From the NCBI GenBank assembly GCA_017937065.1, contig JAGBEI010000010.1, forward strand, positions 1 through 54,293: a stretch of DNA of 54,293 nt, read 5' to 3'. The notes beneath the pieces were generated by a model that had not been told where the DNA came from, made no database searches, and saw nothing but the letters and a program-made list of their open reading frames with translations. This stretch comes from Clostridia bacterium. Lineage in GTDB: Bacteria; Bacillota; Clostridia; Oscillospirales; QAKW01. Every line of letters starts with the position of its first letter. Within the stretch, counting starts at the first letter, position 1. Shown here piece after piece: positions 18,491 to 27,880 of this stretch. The translations under genes were made by a program, and so were the position numbers.

Positions 18491-19525
18491 TTATAACTTA
18501 TCTATTTCACTCATAAATTCGTCAAAAAGCCTGTCATAAGGCACTTTTCTCAGAATTTCGCCTTTTTTAAATATAAGTCCCTCATCACGACCGCCGGCAA
18601 TTCCTATATCCGCCTCCCGTGCCTCCCCCGGACCGTTGACCGCGCAGCCCATGACTGCAACTTTAATATTTTTCTTGCAACCATCAAGAGCAGCTTCTAT
18701 TCTTTCGGCAAGCGGTATAAGATCAATCTGGCATCTGCCGCAGGTCGGACATGAAATAAACTGAACATTAGTATTGCACAGTCCCAGAGCACGCAGGATA
18801 TCGTATCCTGCCTTTACCTCAAGCACGGGATCTGCTGTCAGCGAAACACGTATGGTATCGCCGATACCGTCTGTAAGAAGAGCGCCGATGCCTATTGCAT
18901 TTTTAATAACGCCCATTTTATATGTGCCGGCTTCCGTAACACCGAGATGCAAGGGATAATTACATAATGAAGCTAAGCGCCTGTAAGCGTTTATCATTGT
19001 CTTAACATCAGATGATTTAATGGAAATAACAATGTCATCAAAATCAAACTTTTCGAGCAGCGAGACATGGTAAAGAGCACTCTCAACAAGTGCTTTTTCA
19101 GTGGGACCGCCGTATTTTGCAAGAATATTTTTTTCAAGAGAACCGCCGTTTACACCTATGCGTATAGGAACGCCTGCCGCCGAGCACGCATGTGCTACTG
19201 CGCGAACCTTTTCATCGTCACCTATATTACCGGGATTTATTCGTATTTTATCAATACCTGCCGCCACACATTCAAGTGCAAGCCTATAATCGAAATGGAT
19301 ATCCGCAACTATCGGCATGCTTACATTTTCTTTAAGCGAATAAACAGTATTTACAGAATCTCTGTCCGGAACGGCAAGCCTGAGTATGCGGCAGCCGGCG
19401 GATTCCAGCTTTTTTGCCTGCAGCACGGCGCCCTCAACATCATCTCTGCGCACAGACAACATAGACTGAACGTAAATTTCACGTTTATCGCCCAAAATTA
19501 AATTTCCGATTTTAACTGTCTTCAA
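18491..19525 (-). CDS. ispG: 4-hydroxy-3-methylbut-2-enyl diphosphate synthase (GcpE)
   Basis: IspG is the [4Fe-4S] enzyme that converts methylerythritol cyclodiphosphate to HMBPP, the penultimate step of the MEP isoprenoid pathway. The 344-residue product has a TIM-barrel part (PIVADIHFDYRLAL, IRINPGNIG) and a C-terminal cluster domain with ISCPTCGRC and VAVMGCAVNGPGEA carrying the three cysteines. The start is TTG, about ten bases after AAGGA; no better ATG lies nearby. It lies between rseP and polC, and dxr of the same pathway is two genes upstream. Confidence 0.96.
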   Translation of the reverse strand: MKTVKIGNLILGDKREIYVQSMLSVRRDDVEGAVLQAKKLESAGCRILRLAVPDRDSVNTVYSLKENVSMPIVADIHFDYRLALECVAAGIDKIRINPGNIGDDEKVRAVAHACSAAGVPIRIGVNGGSLEKNILAKYGGPTEKALVESALYHVSLLEKFDFDDIVISIKSSDVKTMINAYRRLASLCNYPLHLGVTEAGTYKMGVIKNAIGIGALLTDGIGDTIRVSLTADPVLEVKAGYDILRALGLCNTNVQFISCPTCGRCQIDLIPLAERIEAALDGCKKNIKVAVMGCAVNGPGEAREADIGIAGGRDEGLIFKKGEILRKVPYDRLFDEFMSEIDKL

Positions 19526-19544
19526 AATTTATATATCCTTAAAT

Positions 19545-20582
19545 TTAAAATAAATGTATTACATCCTTGACTGTAATTACTGCCATAAGTGCAAGCAAAA
19601 GTATAAGTCCCGCAGCATTAACGGCATATTCAACCTTTTGGCTTATCGGCTTTCTGCGTACAGCCTCAATCGCAAGAAACAGAATACGTCCGCCATCCAA
19701 TGCAGGGAACGGCAAAAGATTAACTATTCCCAAATTAATGGATATCAGAGCTACGACAAGCAATAGAGAGTCCAGTCCGACCTTCGCGCTTTCACCGATA
19801 GCTGTTGTAGTACCGACCGGACCGGAAATCTGATTCAAGTCCGCCTGTCCCGTAAACAAAGTACCGAAAAACGAATAAATTGATTTGGAAATCGAAACTG
19901 TCCAGTCAAAGGAATATTTAATCGTGCTTAAAAAAGAAGGACGTTTGCCGAAAACCATAAAATCGAGCGTTAAATACTCTCCTACGTTATCATCATTTGC
20001 AACGGGAAATTGAACGTCGTTTAAAACGACAGTCTCTCCATCCCGCTCCACCGTGACAGATACAGGGTCTGTACCCGCTGTTGCCAGACCGTAGGTAATA
20101 TCAAGATAACTGTTTACACCGTAATTGTTGATTTTTAAAATCTTGTCGTTTTCTTTCAGTCCGCTTTGTGCCGAGACAGCTCCGTCATCAAACTTAGCTA
20201 TAACCGTAGTAGGCATCAGCTTTGAAAAGGCATTGATTATACAAATCAGAATAAAGCCCAACAAAATATTCATTAAAGCGCCCGTGACAAGAACAAGAAA
20301 CCGCTGCCAGTACGGCTTTTTATTAAATGAATTCTCATCGGTTCCGTCACCGTCTTCACCGTCCATCTGGACATATCCGCCAATAGGCAGCGCGCGGATG
20401 CTGTAAAGCGTCTCCTTACCCTGCTTTTTAAAAACAGCAGGTCCCATACCAATGGAAAATTCATTTATCTTAACTTTACATGCCTTGGCGACAAAGAAAT
20501 GACCCGCTTCATGCGCCAAAATCAAAATTCCGAACACAAGCAACGTAATAACGATGTATAAAACTGTCTGTAAAATCTCCAT
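19545..20582 (-). CDS. rseP: Site-2 intramembrane metalloprotease RseP/RasP
   Basis: RseP-type proteases cleave membrane-spanning anti-sigma factors and leftover signal peptides within the membrane. The 345-residue product has the zinc motif LAHEAGHFFVAKA in the first membrane segment, a PDZ domain at about 135-195 (VSAQSGLKENDKILKIN), and a C-terminal NLLPFPALDGGRILF with the third zinc ligand. About four membrane segments are visible. It starts three bases after dxr and precedes ispG, the usual clostridial order. Confidence 0.96.
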   Translation of the reverse strand: MEILQTVLYIVITLLVFGILILAHEAGHFFVAKACKVKINEFSIGMGPAVFKKQGKETLYSIRALPIGGYVQMDGEDGDGTDENSFNKKPYWQRFLVLVTGALMNILLGFILICIINAFSKLMPTTVIAKFDDGAVSAQSGLKENDKILKINNYGVNSYLDITYGLATAGTDPVSVTVERDGETVVLNDVQFPVANDDNVGEYLTLDFMVFGKRPSFLSTIKYSFDWTVSISKSIYSFFGTLFTGQADLNQISGPVGTTTAIGESAKVGLDSLLLVVALISINLGIVNLLPFPALDGGRILFLAIEAVRRKPISQKVEYAVNAAGLILLLALMAVITVKDVIHLF

Positions 20583-20585
20583 GGC

Positions 20586-21731
20586 TTACTCTCCTACCAT
20601 ATTTAAAACAAACCGGCGCGTAATCCTGTCCGCTTCTATTACAGCATTCAAGTCCGCCGTATCTGCCGTATATTTAATACCGTTTATTGATTTTTCGATT
20701 ATATCTGCTATTTCAAGAAACTTAATTTTATCATGCAGAAAAAGCGCTACCGCCTGCTCGTTTGCGGCATTCATAATAGTAGGGTAAAAACCGCCGAGCT
20801 TTGATGCAAAAACAGCAAGATCCAAGCATCTGAAAGTGTCTCTGTCAGGAGAATCAAAATGAAGTGTTTTTCCCACAAGAGATAATTTATGAGAGGCGCT
20901 TGCAACACGCTTGGGATAAGTCAGAGCATACTTTATGGGCAGATACATCTGAGGTACGCCCAGCTGTGCAATCACCGAATTATCGTCAAATTCTACTGCC
21001 GAATGTATAATGCTTTCCCTGTGTACAAGAACTTCTATATCGTCTATATCCGTATCAAAAAGCCACTTTGCCTCAATCATTTCAAGTCCCTTATTCATGA
21101 GGGTAGCGCTGTCGATAGTTATTTTAGAGCCCATAGACCAATTCGGATGCCGCAAGGCATCCTCTTTTGTTACGTTTTCAAGCTCTGCCTTATTCTTTCC
21201 GTAAAACGGACCTCCCGATGCAGTCAGCAGTATTTTTCTTATTCTGTTTCCCGCCCTGCCGTTCAGACACTGAAAAATAGCGCTGTGCTCCGAATCAACA
21301 GGTATTATCTGCGCATGATACTCCTTTGCAAGAGGCATTATAATATGTCCTGCGCAAACAAGCGTTTCTTTATTGGCAAGTCCGATACGTTTTGACGCCT
21401 TGACAGCGGCAACGGTCGGAAGCAGACCGATCATACCCGACATCGCCGTTATAACCGTCTGGCTGCCTTCAAACTCCGCCACGGCAAGATTTCCCTCTTG
21501 ACCGCACATGACGCACATCTTGGTGTCCGCAAGCCGTTTTTTGAGCTCGCCGTATAAAGTCTTATCATAAACACTTACAAGCTTTACATTGAATTCCCTT
21601 GCCTGCGACTCCAATAAATCTATATTTTTGGCTGCACAGATTGCGTTTACCTCAATATTCAAATCTCGGCAGACATCAAGAGTCTGTCTGCCGATTGAAC
21701 CTGTTGAACCGAGTATGGAAACAGTAGTCAT
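20586..21731 (-). CDS. dxr: 1-deoxy-D-xylulose 5-phosphate reductoisomerase
   Basis: Dxr makes methylerythritol 4-phosphate, the first committed MEP-pathway step and the target of fosmidomycin. The 381-residue product starts with the NADPH loop ILGSTGSIGRQTLDV, has MSGMIGLLPTVAA, the metal and substrate site VDSEHSAIFQCL, TASGGPF, and SKITIDSATLMNKGLE. The ribosome site is poor (TTAGGT), so translation may depend on coupling with cdsA, which ends ten bases upstream. Isoprenoids from this path feed UppS in the same operon. Confidence 0.97.
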   Translation of the reverse strand: MTTVSILGSTGSIGRQTLDVCRDLNIEVNAICAAKNIDLLESQAREFNVKLVSVYDKTLYGELKKRLADTKMCVMCGQEGNLAVAEFEGSQTVITAMSGMIGLLPTVAAVKASKRIGLANKETLVCAGHIIMPLAKEYHAQIIPVDSEHSAIFQCLNGRAGNRIRKILLTASGGPFYGKNKAELENVTKEDALRHPNWSMGSKITIDSATLMNKGLEMIEAKWLFDTDIDDIEVLVHRESIIHSAVEFDDNSVIAQLGVPQMYLPIKYALTYPKRVASASHKLSLVGKTLHFDSPDRDTFRCLDLAVFASKLGGFYPTIMNAANEQAVALFLHDKIKFLEIADIIEKSINGIKYTADTADLNAVIEADRITRRFVLNMVGE

Positions 21732-21741
21732 AATTTTATAC

Positions 21742-22587
21742 CTAAGCTAAAAATTCCTTAAAAGTTATGAGCATATAAAAAAACGGAGACAGAAAAATTA
21801 AACTGTCCAGTCTGTCCAGTACGCCGCCGTGTCCCGGAAGGAGATTGCCGAAATCCTTGATTTTATAGCTGCGCTTAATATATGAAAATGCAAGATCGCC
21901 TATTTGCCCTACAACCGAACATATCAGAGCATAAGCTAAAGCCAAAGGAAAGTTTACGGATACACCGGTAATATTTTTATAAATCATAAGAGCGGCAAAC
22001 GTTACGGCAACTGAAATAACACTGCCGCCCACCGAGCCCTCAATCGTTTTTTTCGGACTGATATTAGGTGCAAACCTGTGCTTGCCTATACACATGCCGA
22101 CAAGATATGCAAAAACATCTGTAGCCCATGAAAAGCAGACTATAACAAGCAGCATGTAAAACAGTCCGTGCTCATTCATCCGTCTTAACAATATTATGTT
22201 TGACAGAAAGCAGGTTATGACAAGCGAAACAAACATTATTGTTGCAGCATCGTTGAACTTAATCTTATTAAAATTAAGCATTGATATCAGTATAAAAGAA
22301 ATCATATAAATAAAAGTCAGGATAATTATAAGATAATACGGGCTTTTATTTATATGCTCGACAAGCAGAAAGGAGAACGGAACAAGAAAAGCGTAAATAA
22401 GGCTCGGTACAAGAAAACGCTTGCATTTTGAAAATCCTATCGCGTTAACAGCCTCATAAATACACATCATCGAAATCAGCGATACTGTCAGCTCAAAAAC
22501 ATAGCGATGAAACGATGCAATTACCATAACACCGAAAATCGCCAATATTAAAACCGATGTCAAAAGTCTTGTCAGAAAATTTTTCAT
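21742..22587 (-). CDS. cdsA: Phosphatidate cytidylyltransferase
   Basis: CdsA makes CDP-diacylglycerol from phosphatidic acid and CTP, the precursor of membrane phospholipids. The 281-residue product is very hydrophobic, with about eight membrane segments, and carries the family signature near the C-terminus: SPKKTIEGSVGG, then QIGDLAFSYIKR and KDFGNLLPGHGGVLDRLDSL. The ATG follows GGAGG by two bases only and overlaps the uppS stop by four bases (ATGA), so translation is coupled. Confidence 0.96.
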   Translation of the reverse strand: MKNFLTRLLTSVLILAIFGVMVIASFHRYVFELTVSLISMMCIYEAVNAIGFSKCKRFLVPSLIYAFLVPFSFLLVEHINKSPYYLIIILTFIYMISFILISMLNFNKIKFNDAATIMFVSLVITCFLSNIILLRRMNEHGLFYMLLVIVCFSWATDVFAYLVGMCIGKHRFAPNISPKKTIEGSVGGSVISVAVTFAALMIYKNITGVSVNFPLALAYALICSVVGQIGDLAFSYIKRSYKIKDFGNLLPGHGGVLDRLDSLIFLSPFFYMLITFKEFLA

Positions 22588-23321
22588 ATTCCTCCGAATC
22601 TCCTATTTCTCAGCTGATAGTCGTAAATTGCCTGTTCAAGATGACCGGGTGTGAAATCCGGCCACAGTACATCAGAATACCAAAATTCGGCGTATGCAGC
22701 CTGCCAAAGCAAAAAGTTGGACAAACGCTGCTCTCCGCTCGGACGTATTATCAAGTCAACGCTTTCCAGGTCATCATAATAAAGGTATTTGCCGAAATTT
22801 TCCTCAGTAATATCGTCTTCCGTGATTAATCCGTTTTTCAAATCCAAAGCTATTTTGCGGGCGGCAGAAACTATTTCCTGCCGTCCGCCGTAATTTAAAG
22901 CTATATACAGTGTGGTATCGGAAAACTGCGCGGTCAGATTTGTTACAAGCTCCATCTTTTCAAGCAGCTTTTGCCCGAGGCGACTCCTGTCCCCCAAAAA
23001 TCGTATACGAACTTTCTGATTCATAAAGTCATCGAGCGCTTCGTCGAGCATCTGGTCAAGAAGCTGCATTATCCTGTTAATTTCACGTTCGGGCCGCTTC
23101 CAATTTTCCGCAGAAAATGCATACACGGTCAGGTTTTTAAGTCCCATATCCTTGGCATAAAACACAATCTTTTTAAAGACCTTAACACCGACCGCATGCC
23201 CGGCTGTTCGCGGCAGTCCGCGCTTTTTTGCCCAGCGACCGTTGCCGTCCATAATTATACCGACGTGATTGGGCAGACAGCTCCTGTCCGCTTTGATTTC
23301 ATCTTTTCCTGATTTGAGCAT
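22584..23321 (-). CDS. uppS: Undecaprenyl diphosphate synthase (cis-prenyltransferase)
   Basis: UppS extends farnesyl diphosphate to the C55 carrier used for peptidoglycan and other wall polymers. The 245-residue product contains HVGIIMDGNGRWAKKRG with the catalytic Asp, TVYAFSAENWKRP, and the C-terminal DLIIRPSGEQRLSNFLLWQ and AEFWYSDVLWPDF. The ATG at 23321 follows AAGGAG by ten bases and adds about 19 residues before the conserved core. It lies 28 bases after frr and overlaps cdsA. Confidence 0.97.
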   Translation of the reverse strand: MLKSGKDEIKADRSCLPNHVGIIMDGNGRWAKKRGLPRTAGHAVGVKVFKKIVFYAKDMGLKNLTVYAFSAENWKRPEREINRIMQLLDQMLDEALDDFMNQKVRIRFLGDRSRLGQKLLEKMELVTNLTAQFSDTTLYIALNYGGRQEIVSAARKIALDLKNGLITEDDITEENFGKYLYYDDLESVDLIIRPSGEQRLSNFLLWQAAYAEFWYSDVLWPDFTPGHLEQAIYDYQLRNRRFGGI

Positions 23322-23349
23322 TTAAACTTCGCTCCTTAAGCTGTAGGAA

Positions 23350-23904
23350 TCAGACAGCCATTATTTCCTTTTCCTTGTCGGAAATAACAGCGTCTATATT
23401 TTTGGTAAAACTGTCGGTCATTTTCTGAATATCAGCCTCAGCAGCCTTCAGGTCATCTTCGGTTATCTCGTTATTTTTCTGCATCTTTTTATTTTTTTCA
23501 ATAAAATCACGTCTTATGTTTCTGACGGCAATTTTTGCATCCTCACCGTACTTTTTAGACTCCTTAACAAGTTCTCTGCGGCGTTCTTCCGTCGGCTGAG
23601 GAAAAATCAAACGTATAACCTTTCCGTCATTTGCGGGATTTATACCTATATCGGAGGTCTGAATTGCCTTTTCTATTTCTTTTATCAGCGAAGCGTCCCA
23701 CGGCTGAATAACAAGCATTCGCGGTTCGGGTACGCTGATTGCGGCAACCTCGCTGATTTTAGACATGCTGCCGTAATATTCCACTCGTATCTTATCAAGT
23801 ACGGCAGCGTTGGCTCTGCCGGCTCTCAGCGTATGCAGCTGTTCGTTCAGAACGCTTATCGCCTTGTTCATTTTTTCTTCAATTTCGGGATACTTATTCG
23901 ACAT
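23350..23904 (-). CDS. frr: Ribosome recycling factor
   Basis: Frr, with EF-G, splits the ribosome after termination. The 184-residue product is the normal length and has the diagnostic [17 protein letters not shown] near residue 30, [15 protein letters not shown], and the C-terminal helices with [10 protein letters not shown]. The ATG at 23904 has a strong GAGGAGG seven bases upstream; a longer reading from 23928 lacks one. The start overlaps the pyrH stop by 11 bases, giving tight coupling. Confidence 0.97.
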   Translation of the reverse strand: MSNKYPEIEEKMNKAISVLNEQLHTLRAGRANAAVLDKIRVEYYGSMSKISEVAAISVPEPRMLVIQPWDASLIKEIEKAIQTSDIGINPANDGKVIRLIFPQPTEERRRELVKESKKYGEDAKIAVRNIRRDFIEKNKKMQKNNEITEDDLKAAEADIQKMTDSFTKNIDAVISDKEKEIMAV

Positions 23905-24628
23905 GGGTAGTTCCTCCTCTGTGTACAATTGTTCCTATTTTCTCGCCCTTTAGAGCGCGAATGATATTGTCTGGGTCTGAAAGGTCAAAAACTAAAATCG
24001 GAATATTATTATCGTTGCACATGGCTGCTGCCGGCATATCCATAACCTTGAGTTCATCTTTCAGAACGTCTATAAAACTCAACTCACTGTATTTTTTGGC
24101 GCCCGGATCTTTTTTGGGGTCGGCAGTATAAACGCCGTCTACATTGGTCGCTTTAAAAATAATATCTGCGTCTATCTCTGCTGCACGAAGCGCTGCGCAC
24201 GTATCTGTTGAAAAGAACGGATTGCCGGTACCGCATCCAAAAATAACGACCCTGCCCTTTTCAAGATGTCTTACCGCCCTGTTGCGAATATACGGCTCTG
24301 CTATCTGACGCATTTCAATAGCGGTCTGAACACGTGCATCAACACCTACCTGGGATAATCCGTCAAGAAGCGTAAGTGCATTCATTGCGGTTGCAAGCAT
24401 ACCTATATGATCAGCTCTTGTTCTGTCCATATGCTGATTACTGCGCCCTCTCCAATAATTTCCGCCCCCGACGACAATTGTTATCTGAGCACCTATCTCA
24501 ACGCATTTCTTAATCGTCTCGGATACCTTCAGTACATAATCAAAATCTATTCCGCTCCCTTTATCTCCCGAGAGCGCCTCACCGCTTAATTTCAGCAATA
24601 TTCTGTTATATGCCAGCTTTTCTCCCAT
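23894..24628 (-). CDS. pyrH: Uridylate kinase
   Basis: PyrH phosphorylates UMP to UDP for nucleotide and wall-sugar synthesis and is usually GTP-regulated. The 244-residue product shows [52 protein letters not shown] and [12 protein letters not shown], the amino-acid-kinase fold signatures. The ATG follows AAAAAGGAG. It opens the long leftward run, with a promoter at 24704-24732; rpsB and tsf, which normally precede pyrH, are not here. Confidence 0.97.
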   Translation of the reverse strand: MGEKLAYNRILLKLSGEALSGDKGSGIDFDYVLKVSETIKKCVEIGAQITIVVGGGNYWRGRSNQHMDRTRADHIGMLATAMNALTLLDGLSQVGVDARVQTAIEMRQIAEPYIRNRAVRHLEKGRVVIFGCGTGNPFFSTDTCAALRAAEIDADIIFKATNVDGVYTADPKKDPGAKKYSELSFIDVLKDELKVMDMPAAAMCNDNNIPILVFDLSDPDNIIRALKGEKIGTIVHRGGTTHVE

Positions 24629-24703
24629 TTTTAAACTCCTTTTTAACTTTTATACGCCTAACAAATCATAACACATCGCAAATATGCTTTAAGCACTTAT
24701 ATA

Positions 24704-24732
24704 ATAATATTAAAAATCAGCTCTTTTGTAAA
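24704..24732 (-). promoter_or_regulatory. Sigma-A promoter of the pyrH-to-polC-to-pfkA run
   Basis: On the minus strand TTTACA (24732-24727), 17 bases, TATTAT (24709-24704), about 75 bases before the pyrH start. No convincing terminator separates it from rluD upstream, so read-through from the miaB run is also possible. Confidence 0.6.
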
Positions 24733-24778
24733 TAGCTAATGCTAAAATTAGTAAAAAATTCACAATAAAACTTGTATT

Positions 24779-25723
24779 TTAAAGTCCGCGTATTTTATCC
24801 AGTGTGTCTTTAAAATAGTCAGGCAGTTCGCTGTCAAACAGCATGTACTGTCCGGTTGAAGGGTGGATAAACCCCAGATTTTTAGCGTGCAGGCACTGAC
24901 CTTCAAAATCGATATTGATTTTCGGAACTTTTCTGCCGTAAGCACTGTCTCCGATAATAAAATGACCCATATCGGACATATGCACACGAATCTGATGCGT
25001 CCTGCCGGTTTCAAGTCTGCATTTAATATAAGTAAAACCGTTAAGTCTCTCTAAAACCTCAAAATGTGTTACTGCATGCTTCGGATTTACAGCATTTGTC
25101 TTACACGTCATCTTTTTACGTTCCGTACGATGACGTCCGACAGGCTTGCGTACAGTACCGCTTTTTTCTTTTAATATTCCGTATACTATTGCGCGGTATT
25201 CCCTTGTTATGGTGTGTTCTTTAAACTGGATGGCAAGCGCATTATGAGAGGCGTCGTTTTTTGCGGCAACTACAAGACCGCTTGTATCCTTGTCTATACG
25301 GTGAACAATTCCGGGGCGGATCACTCCGTTTATTCCCGAAAGCGAAGCCTTGCAATGGTATAAAAGTGCGTTCACAAGCGTGCCCGTCTCGTTGCCGTGA
25401 GCGGGATGAACAACCATTCCTTTAGGCTTATTTACAACAATTATATCATCATCTTCAAATACGATATCCAACGGTATATTTTCCGCTATGGCTTCAAATT
25501 CCCGCGCTTTGACAATTTCAACGGATATTTCATCACCGGGCTTTGCTTTGTAGTTTTTCACAGCATTTTTTCCGTTTACAAGCACACTTCCCGACTCAAT
25601 CATTGTTACAAGCTTATTTCTCGTAAATTCCGGCATACGCAAACAAAGCAGCTTATCCAATCTTGTAAAGCTGCCTTGTTCATCAACAGTAAATTCAATT
25701 TTGCTCAAGCTGCTGTTTGACAT
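24779..25723 (-). CDS. rluD: Ribosomal large-subunit pseudouridine synthase, RluA/RluD family
   Basis: Enzymes of this family isomerise uridines in 23S rRNA. The 314-residue product has an N-terminal S4 RNA-binding domain (about 17-80, RLDKLLCLRMPEFTRNKL, GSVLVNGK) and the catalytic domain with HRIDKDTSGLVVAAK, whose Asp attacks the uracil, then REYRAIVYG and LETGRTHQIRVHMSDMGH. Which uridine is modified cannot be told from sequence; RluD is the nearest well-known relative. The ATG has AAGGA eight bases upstream and overlaps the lspA 3' end by 29 bases, the usual lspA-rluD coupling. Confidence 0.92.
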   Translation of the reverse strand: MSNSSLSKIEFTVDEQGSFTRLDKLLCLRMPEFTRNKLVTMIESGSVLVNGKNAVKNYKAKPGDEISVEIVKAREFEAIAENIPLDIVFEDDDIIVVNKPKGMVVHPAHGNETGTLVNALLYHCKASLSGINGVIRPGIVHRIDKDTSGLVVAAKNDASHNALAIQFKEHTITREYRAIVYGILKEKSGTVRKPVGRHRTERKKMTCKTNAVNPKHAVTHFEVLERLNGFTYIKCRLETGRTHQIRVHMSDMGHFIIGDSAYGRKVPKINIDFEGQCLHAKNLGFIHPSTGQYMLFDSELPDYFKDTLDKIRGL

Positions 25724-26222
25724 TCGTTTTTTCCTTATCTTTTCCGTAATAAAAAAGATAGTATATCACAAATAACACCGTTCCGAAAGTTACAAATACA
25801 TCCGCCACATTAAAGATAAAATCAAAAAGTTTAATCTGAAACTGAAAAAAATCCACTACCTCACCCAAAAAGATTCGGTCAATCATATTTCCGATGCCGC
25901 CGGCAAGTATAAAAACAAGTGCAGTGTCCGCCAGACGGCTTTTAAAAAAATCGATAAAAAGCAAAATCGAAACAACAATGATTACCACTGTTGTAACTAT
26001 CATAAACACCCATCTGGCACCGGACAGAACCCCAAGTCCCGCGCCTTTATTGCGCACATAATTTAAGCCGAAAAAACCCGGAATAACAGAAATTTCATCA
26101 TACAGCTCCATATTTTTAACTACAAGATACTTTGTAAGCTGATCCAGGGCAACAATAGCGGCAGTTGCCAAAATCCACATTATATGCCGTACAATTTTTT
26201 TTAAACTTATTTTTTCTGTCAT
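25695..26222 (-). CDS. lspA: Lipoprotein signal peptidase (signal peptidase II)
   Basis: LspA removes the signal peptide from lipid-modified prolipoproteins in the membrane. The 175-residue product has four membrane segments, ALDQLTKYLVV in the first, NKGAGLG (usually NxGAAF), and the two catalytic aspartates in GGIGNMIDRIFLGEVVDFF and FNVADVFVTFG. The charged tail from about residue 160 overlaps the rluD start. The ribosome site is weak. It follows divIVA by 12 bases. Confidence 0.96.
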   Translation of the reverse strand: MTEKISLKKIVRHIMWILATAAIVALDQLTKYLVVKNMELYDEISVIPGFFGLNYVRNKGAGLGVLSGARWVFMIVTTVVIIVVSILLFIDFFKSRLADTALVFILAGGIGNMIDRIFLGEVVDFFQFQIKLFDFIFNVADVFVTFGTVLFVIYYLFYYGKDKEKTNVKQQLEQN

Positions 26223-26234
26223 ATTAAGCCGTTT

Positions 26235-27128
26235 CTACTCATCTTTATTTAAATCAAAATCCGTTCCGAATTTCAAATCCTTAAACTTAAAGCTGTTATC
26301 AAACATTTCATGCAGTCTGCTGTCTTCATTTTGCTTTTGTTTTTTTTCTATTACAAATTCAGCCGTTTTCTCGTGATTTCCCACGTCACCTGCAAATACG
26401 GGAACCTTGTCTGCATCTTCACGGTTATCAGCTGACGGTTTCATCTCTTCCGCCCGGTCTTGGGAAACGCTTTGAGTTTCATTCACTGCTTTAACAGGGC
26501 TTTCATCTGCCGCTGCCGGCTGCTCCGGCTCTGTATCATGTACTTTTTTCTCATTTGCTTCGGTCGTTGTCTCTTTTGCCAGTGACGGCAATTTGCTTAT
26601 CGAGCTCAAATGCTGCTTATAAATTTTAAACAAGGTATCCTTAAAATCAGATACTTCTTTTTTCATAAGCTCTAGCTTATGCTCCTCTGTCTGAACGCTG
26701 CGCTTGATTTCTTCGATTTTTCTGTCGGCGTTTATTTCATAAGCGCGTATTGATTCCTCCGAATCAAGTCTTGCTCTTTTTACTATATTTTCAGCATCTG
26801 TTCTTGCCTGTAACAGAATACTTTCAGCTGTTTCCTTTGCATTACGCTCAGCCTCTTTTTCACGATTTTCAATATCCCGCAGCGTATTTTCATTCAGTTT
26901 TTCGGCATTTATAATAGCAGTTTTCAAGAACTGCTCGTCTTTTCTGTATTCCTCAATTTTGTTTACGCAAACCTTGAGCTTCTGCACAAGCTCGGCGTTT
27001 TCGTTATAGAGCTTTTCATAATCGTCGGCGACGGTTTTGAAAAACATATCAACGGCTTCCCGCTTATAACCGCCGAGTACACTTACCTCAAACTCTTCAT
27101 TTCTCAATTCCTCAGGCTTTAACATCAT
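26235..27128 (-). CDS. divIVA: DivIVA-domain cell-division/polarity protein
   Basis: DivIVA proteins gather at curved membrane, at septa and poles, and recruit division, wall or chromosome-anchoring partners. The 297-residue product begins with the lipid-binding DivIVA domain (LKPEELRNEEFEVSVLGGYKR, the Gly-Tyr turn followed by VDMFF), has long coiled coils (about 35-190), an acidic, low-complexity linker (about 195-265) and a short C-terminal tail rich in Phe and Asp. It is longer than Bacillus DivIVA (164 residues). Two adjacent ATGs follow AAGGGG; either may be used. It lies after ylmH, the classical sepF-yggT-ylmH-divIVA order. Confidence 0.93.
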   Translation of the reverse strand: MMLKPEELRNEEFEVSVLGGYKREAVDMFFKTVADDYEKLYNENAELVQKLKVCVNKIEEYRKDEQFLKTAIINAEKLNENTLRDIENREKEAERNAKETAESILLQARTDAENIVKRARLDSEESIRAYEINADRKIEEIKRSVQTEEHKLELMKKEVSDFKDTLFKIYKQHLSSISKLPSLAKETTTEANEKKVHDTEPEQPAAADESPVKAVNETQSVSQDRAEEMKPSADNREDADKVPVFAGDVGNHEKTAEFVIEKKQKQNEDSRLHEMFDNSFKFKDLKFGTDFDLNKDE

Positions 27129-27137
27129 TTCAACCCC

Positions 27138-27875
27138 TTAAATGTATTTTAAAATCCTTATCCTTAATCTTCCTTTTTTGGTAGTACCGATTACAGAATC
27201 AATCCGATACTTGCCCAAGCGCCTGAAAGTTAAAATGTCCCCGCATTTCAACATAGCGTCTTTTTTTCTGAGTTCTGTGCCGTTTACCGTTACAGTACCT
27301 GACAGCACCATGTTTTCCGCCGCAGAACGCGAACGTGATGCAACAGCCGCAGTTATACAGTCAAGACGCATAGAAGTCACACCGCATGTCAGCTCCTCAT
27401 ACGCCCTTTCGAAGCAAATCTCGCCTTCAAATACTTCAGGTGTCACAGAACTGTTTGCAACTTTGAAAAAATTATTAATAATGAAATCGGCGATTGAAGC
27501 CCCAACGAAAAAATAACAGTATCCGTCATTGAATATTATGTCGCCGACAAGCTCACGCTTTATGCCCAGCGACATAAGCGCGCCCAGCACGTCGCGGTGA
27601 ACAATATTAAGTCGTGCATCAGCTTTGAAACGCAGCACTCTGTACGGAAACCTGTCACGCAAAGGTGTTTCAAAAGACGATATGCCGACAATACAGCGCT
27701 GTGCGCCGTCATAACCGCCGAATACAGTATAAGCAAAGCCGCTGCCCGATATCAAGGGCATAACAGCGGCAAGCTCACTTTCACTCAAAAAGTGGGTGAA
27801 CGCCATACCCTTCTTATCCGCTAAACGAATCAAATCCTCTGTTTTTGCCAAAAGCAATGTTTTTTGTTCAATCAT
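27138..27875 (-). CDS. ylmH: YlmH, S4-domain RNA-binding protein of the division cluster
   Basis: YlmH carries a C-terminal S4 RNA-binding domain; in Bacillus it has been linked to rescue of stalled ribosomes and lies in the ylm division cluster. The 245-residue product has a photosystem-II-S4-like N-terminal part (ALMSLGIKRELVGDII at about 108) and the S4 part at about 170-235 with RLDCITAAVASRSRSAAENMV split around Arg-rich helices and GTVTVNG. I chose the ATG at 27875; a TTG 12 codons upstream lies inside yggT. The ribosome site is weak, so coupling to yggT, whose stop is five bases away, is likely. Confidence 0.9.
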   Translation of the reverse strand: MIEQKTLLLAKTEDLIRLADKKGMAFTHFLSESELAAVMPLISGSGFAYTVFGGYDGAQRCIVGISSFETPLRDRFPYRVLRFKADARLNIVHRDVLGALMSLGIKRELVGDIIFNDGYCYFFVGASIADFIINNFFKVANSSVTPEVFEGEICFERAYEELTCGVTSMRLDCITAAVASRSRSAAENMVLSGTVTVNGTELRKKDAMLKCGDILTFRRLGKYRIDSVIGTTKKGRLRIRILKYI

Positions 27876-27880
27876 TATTA

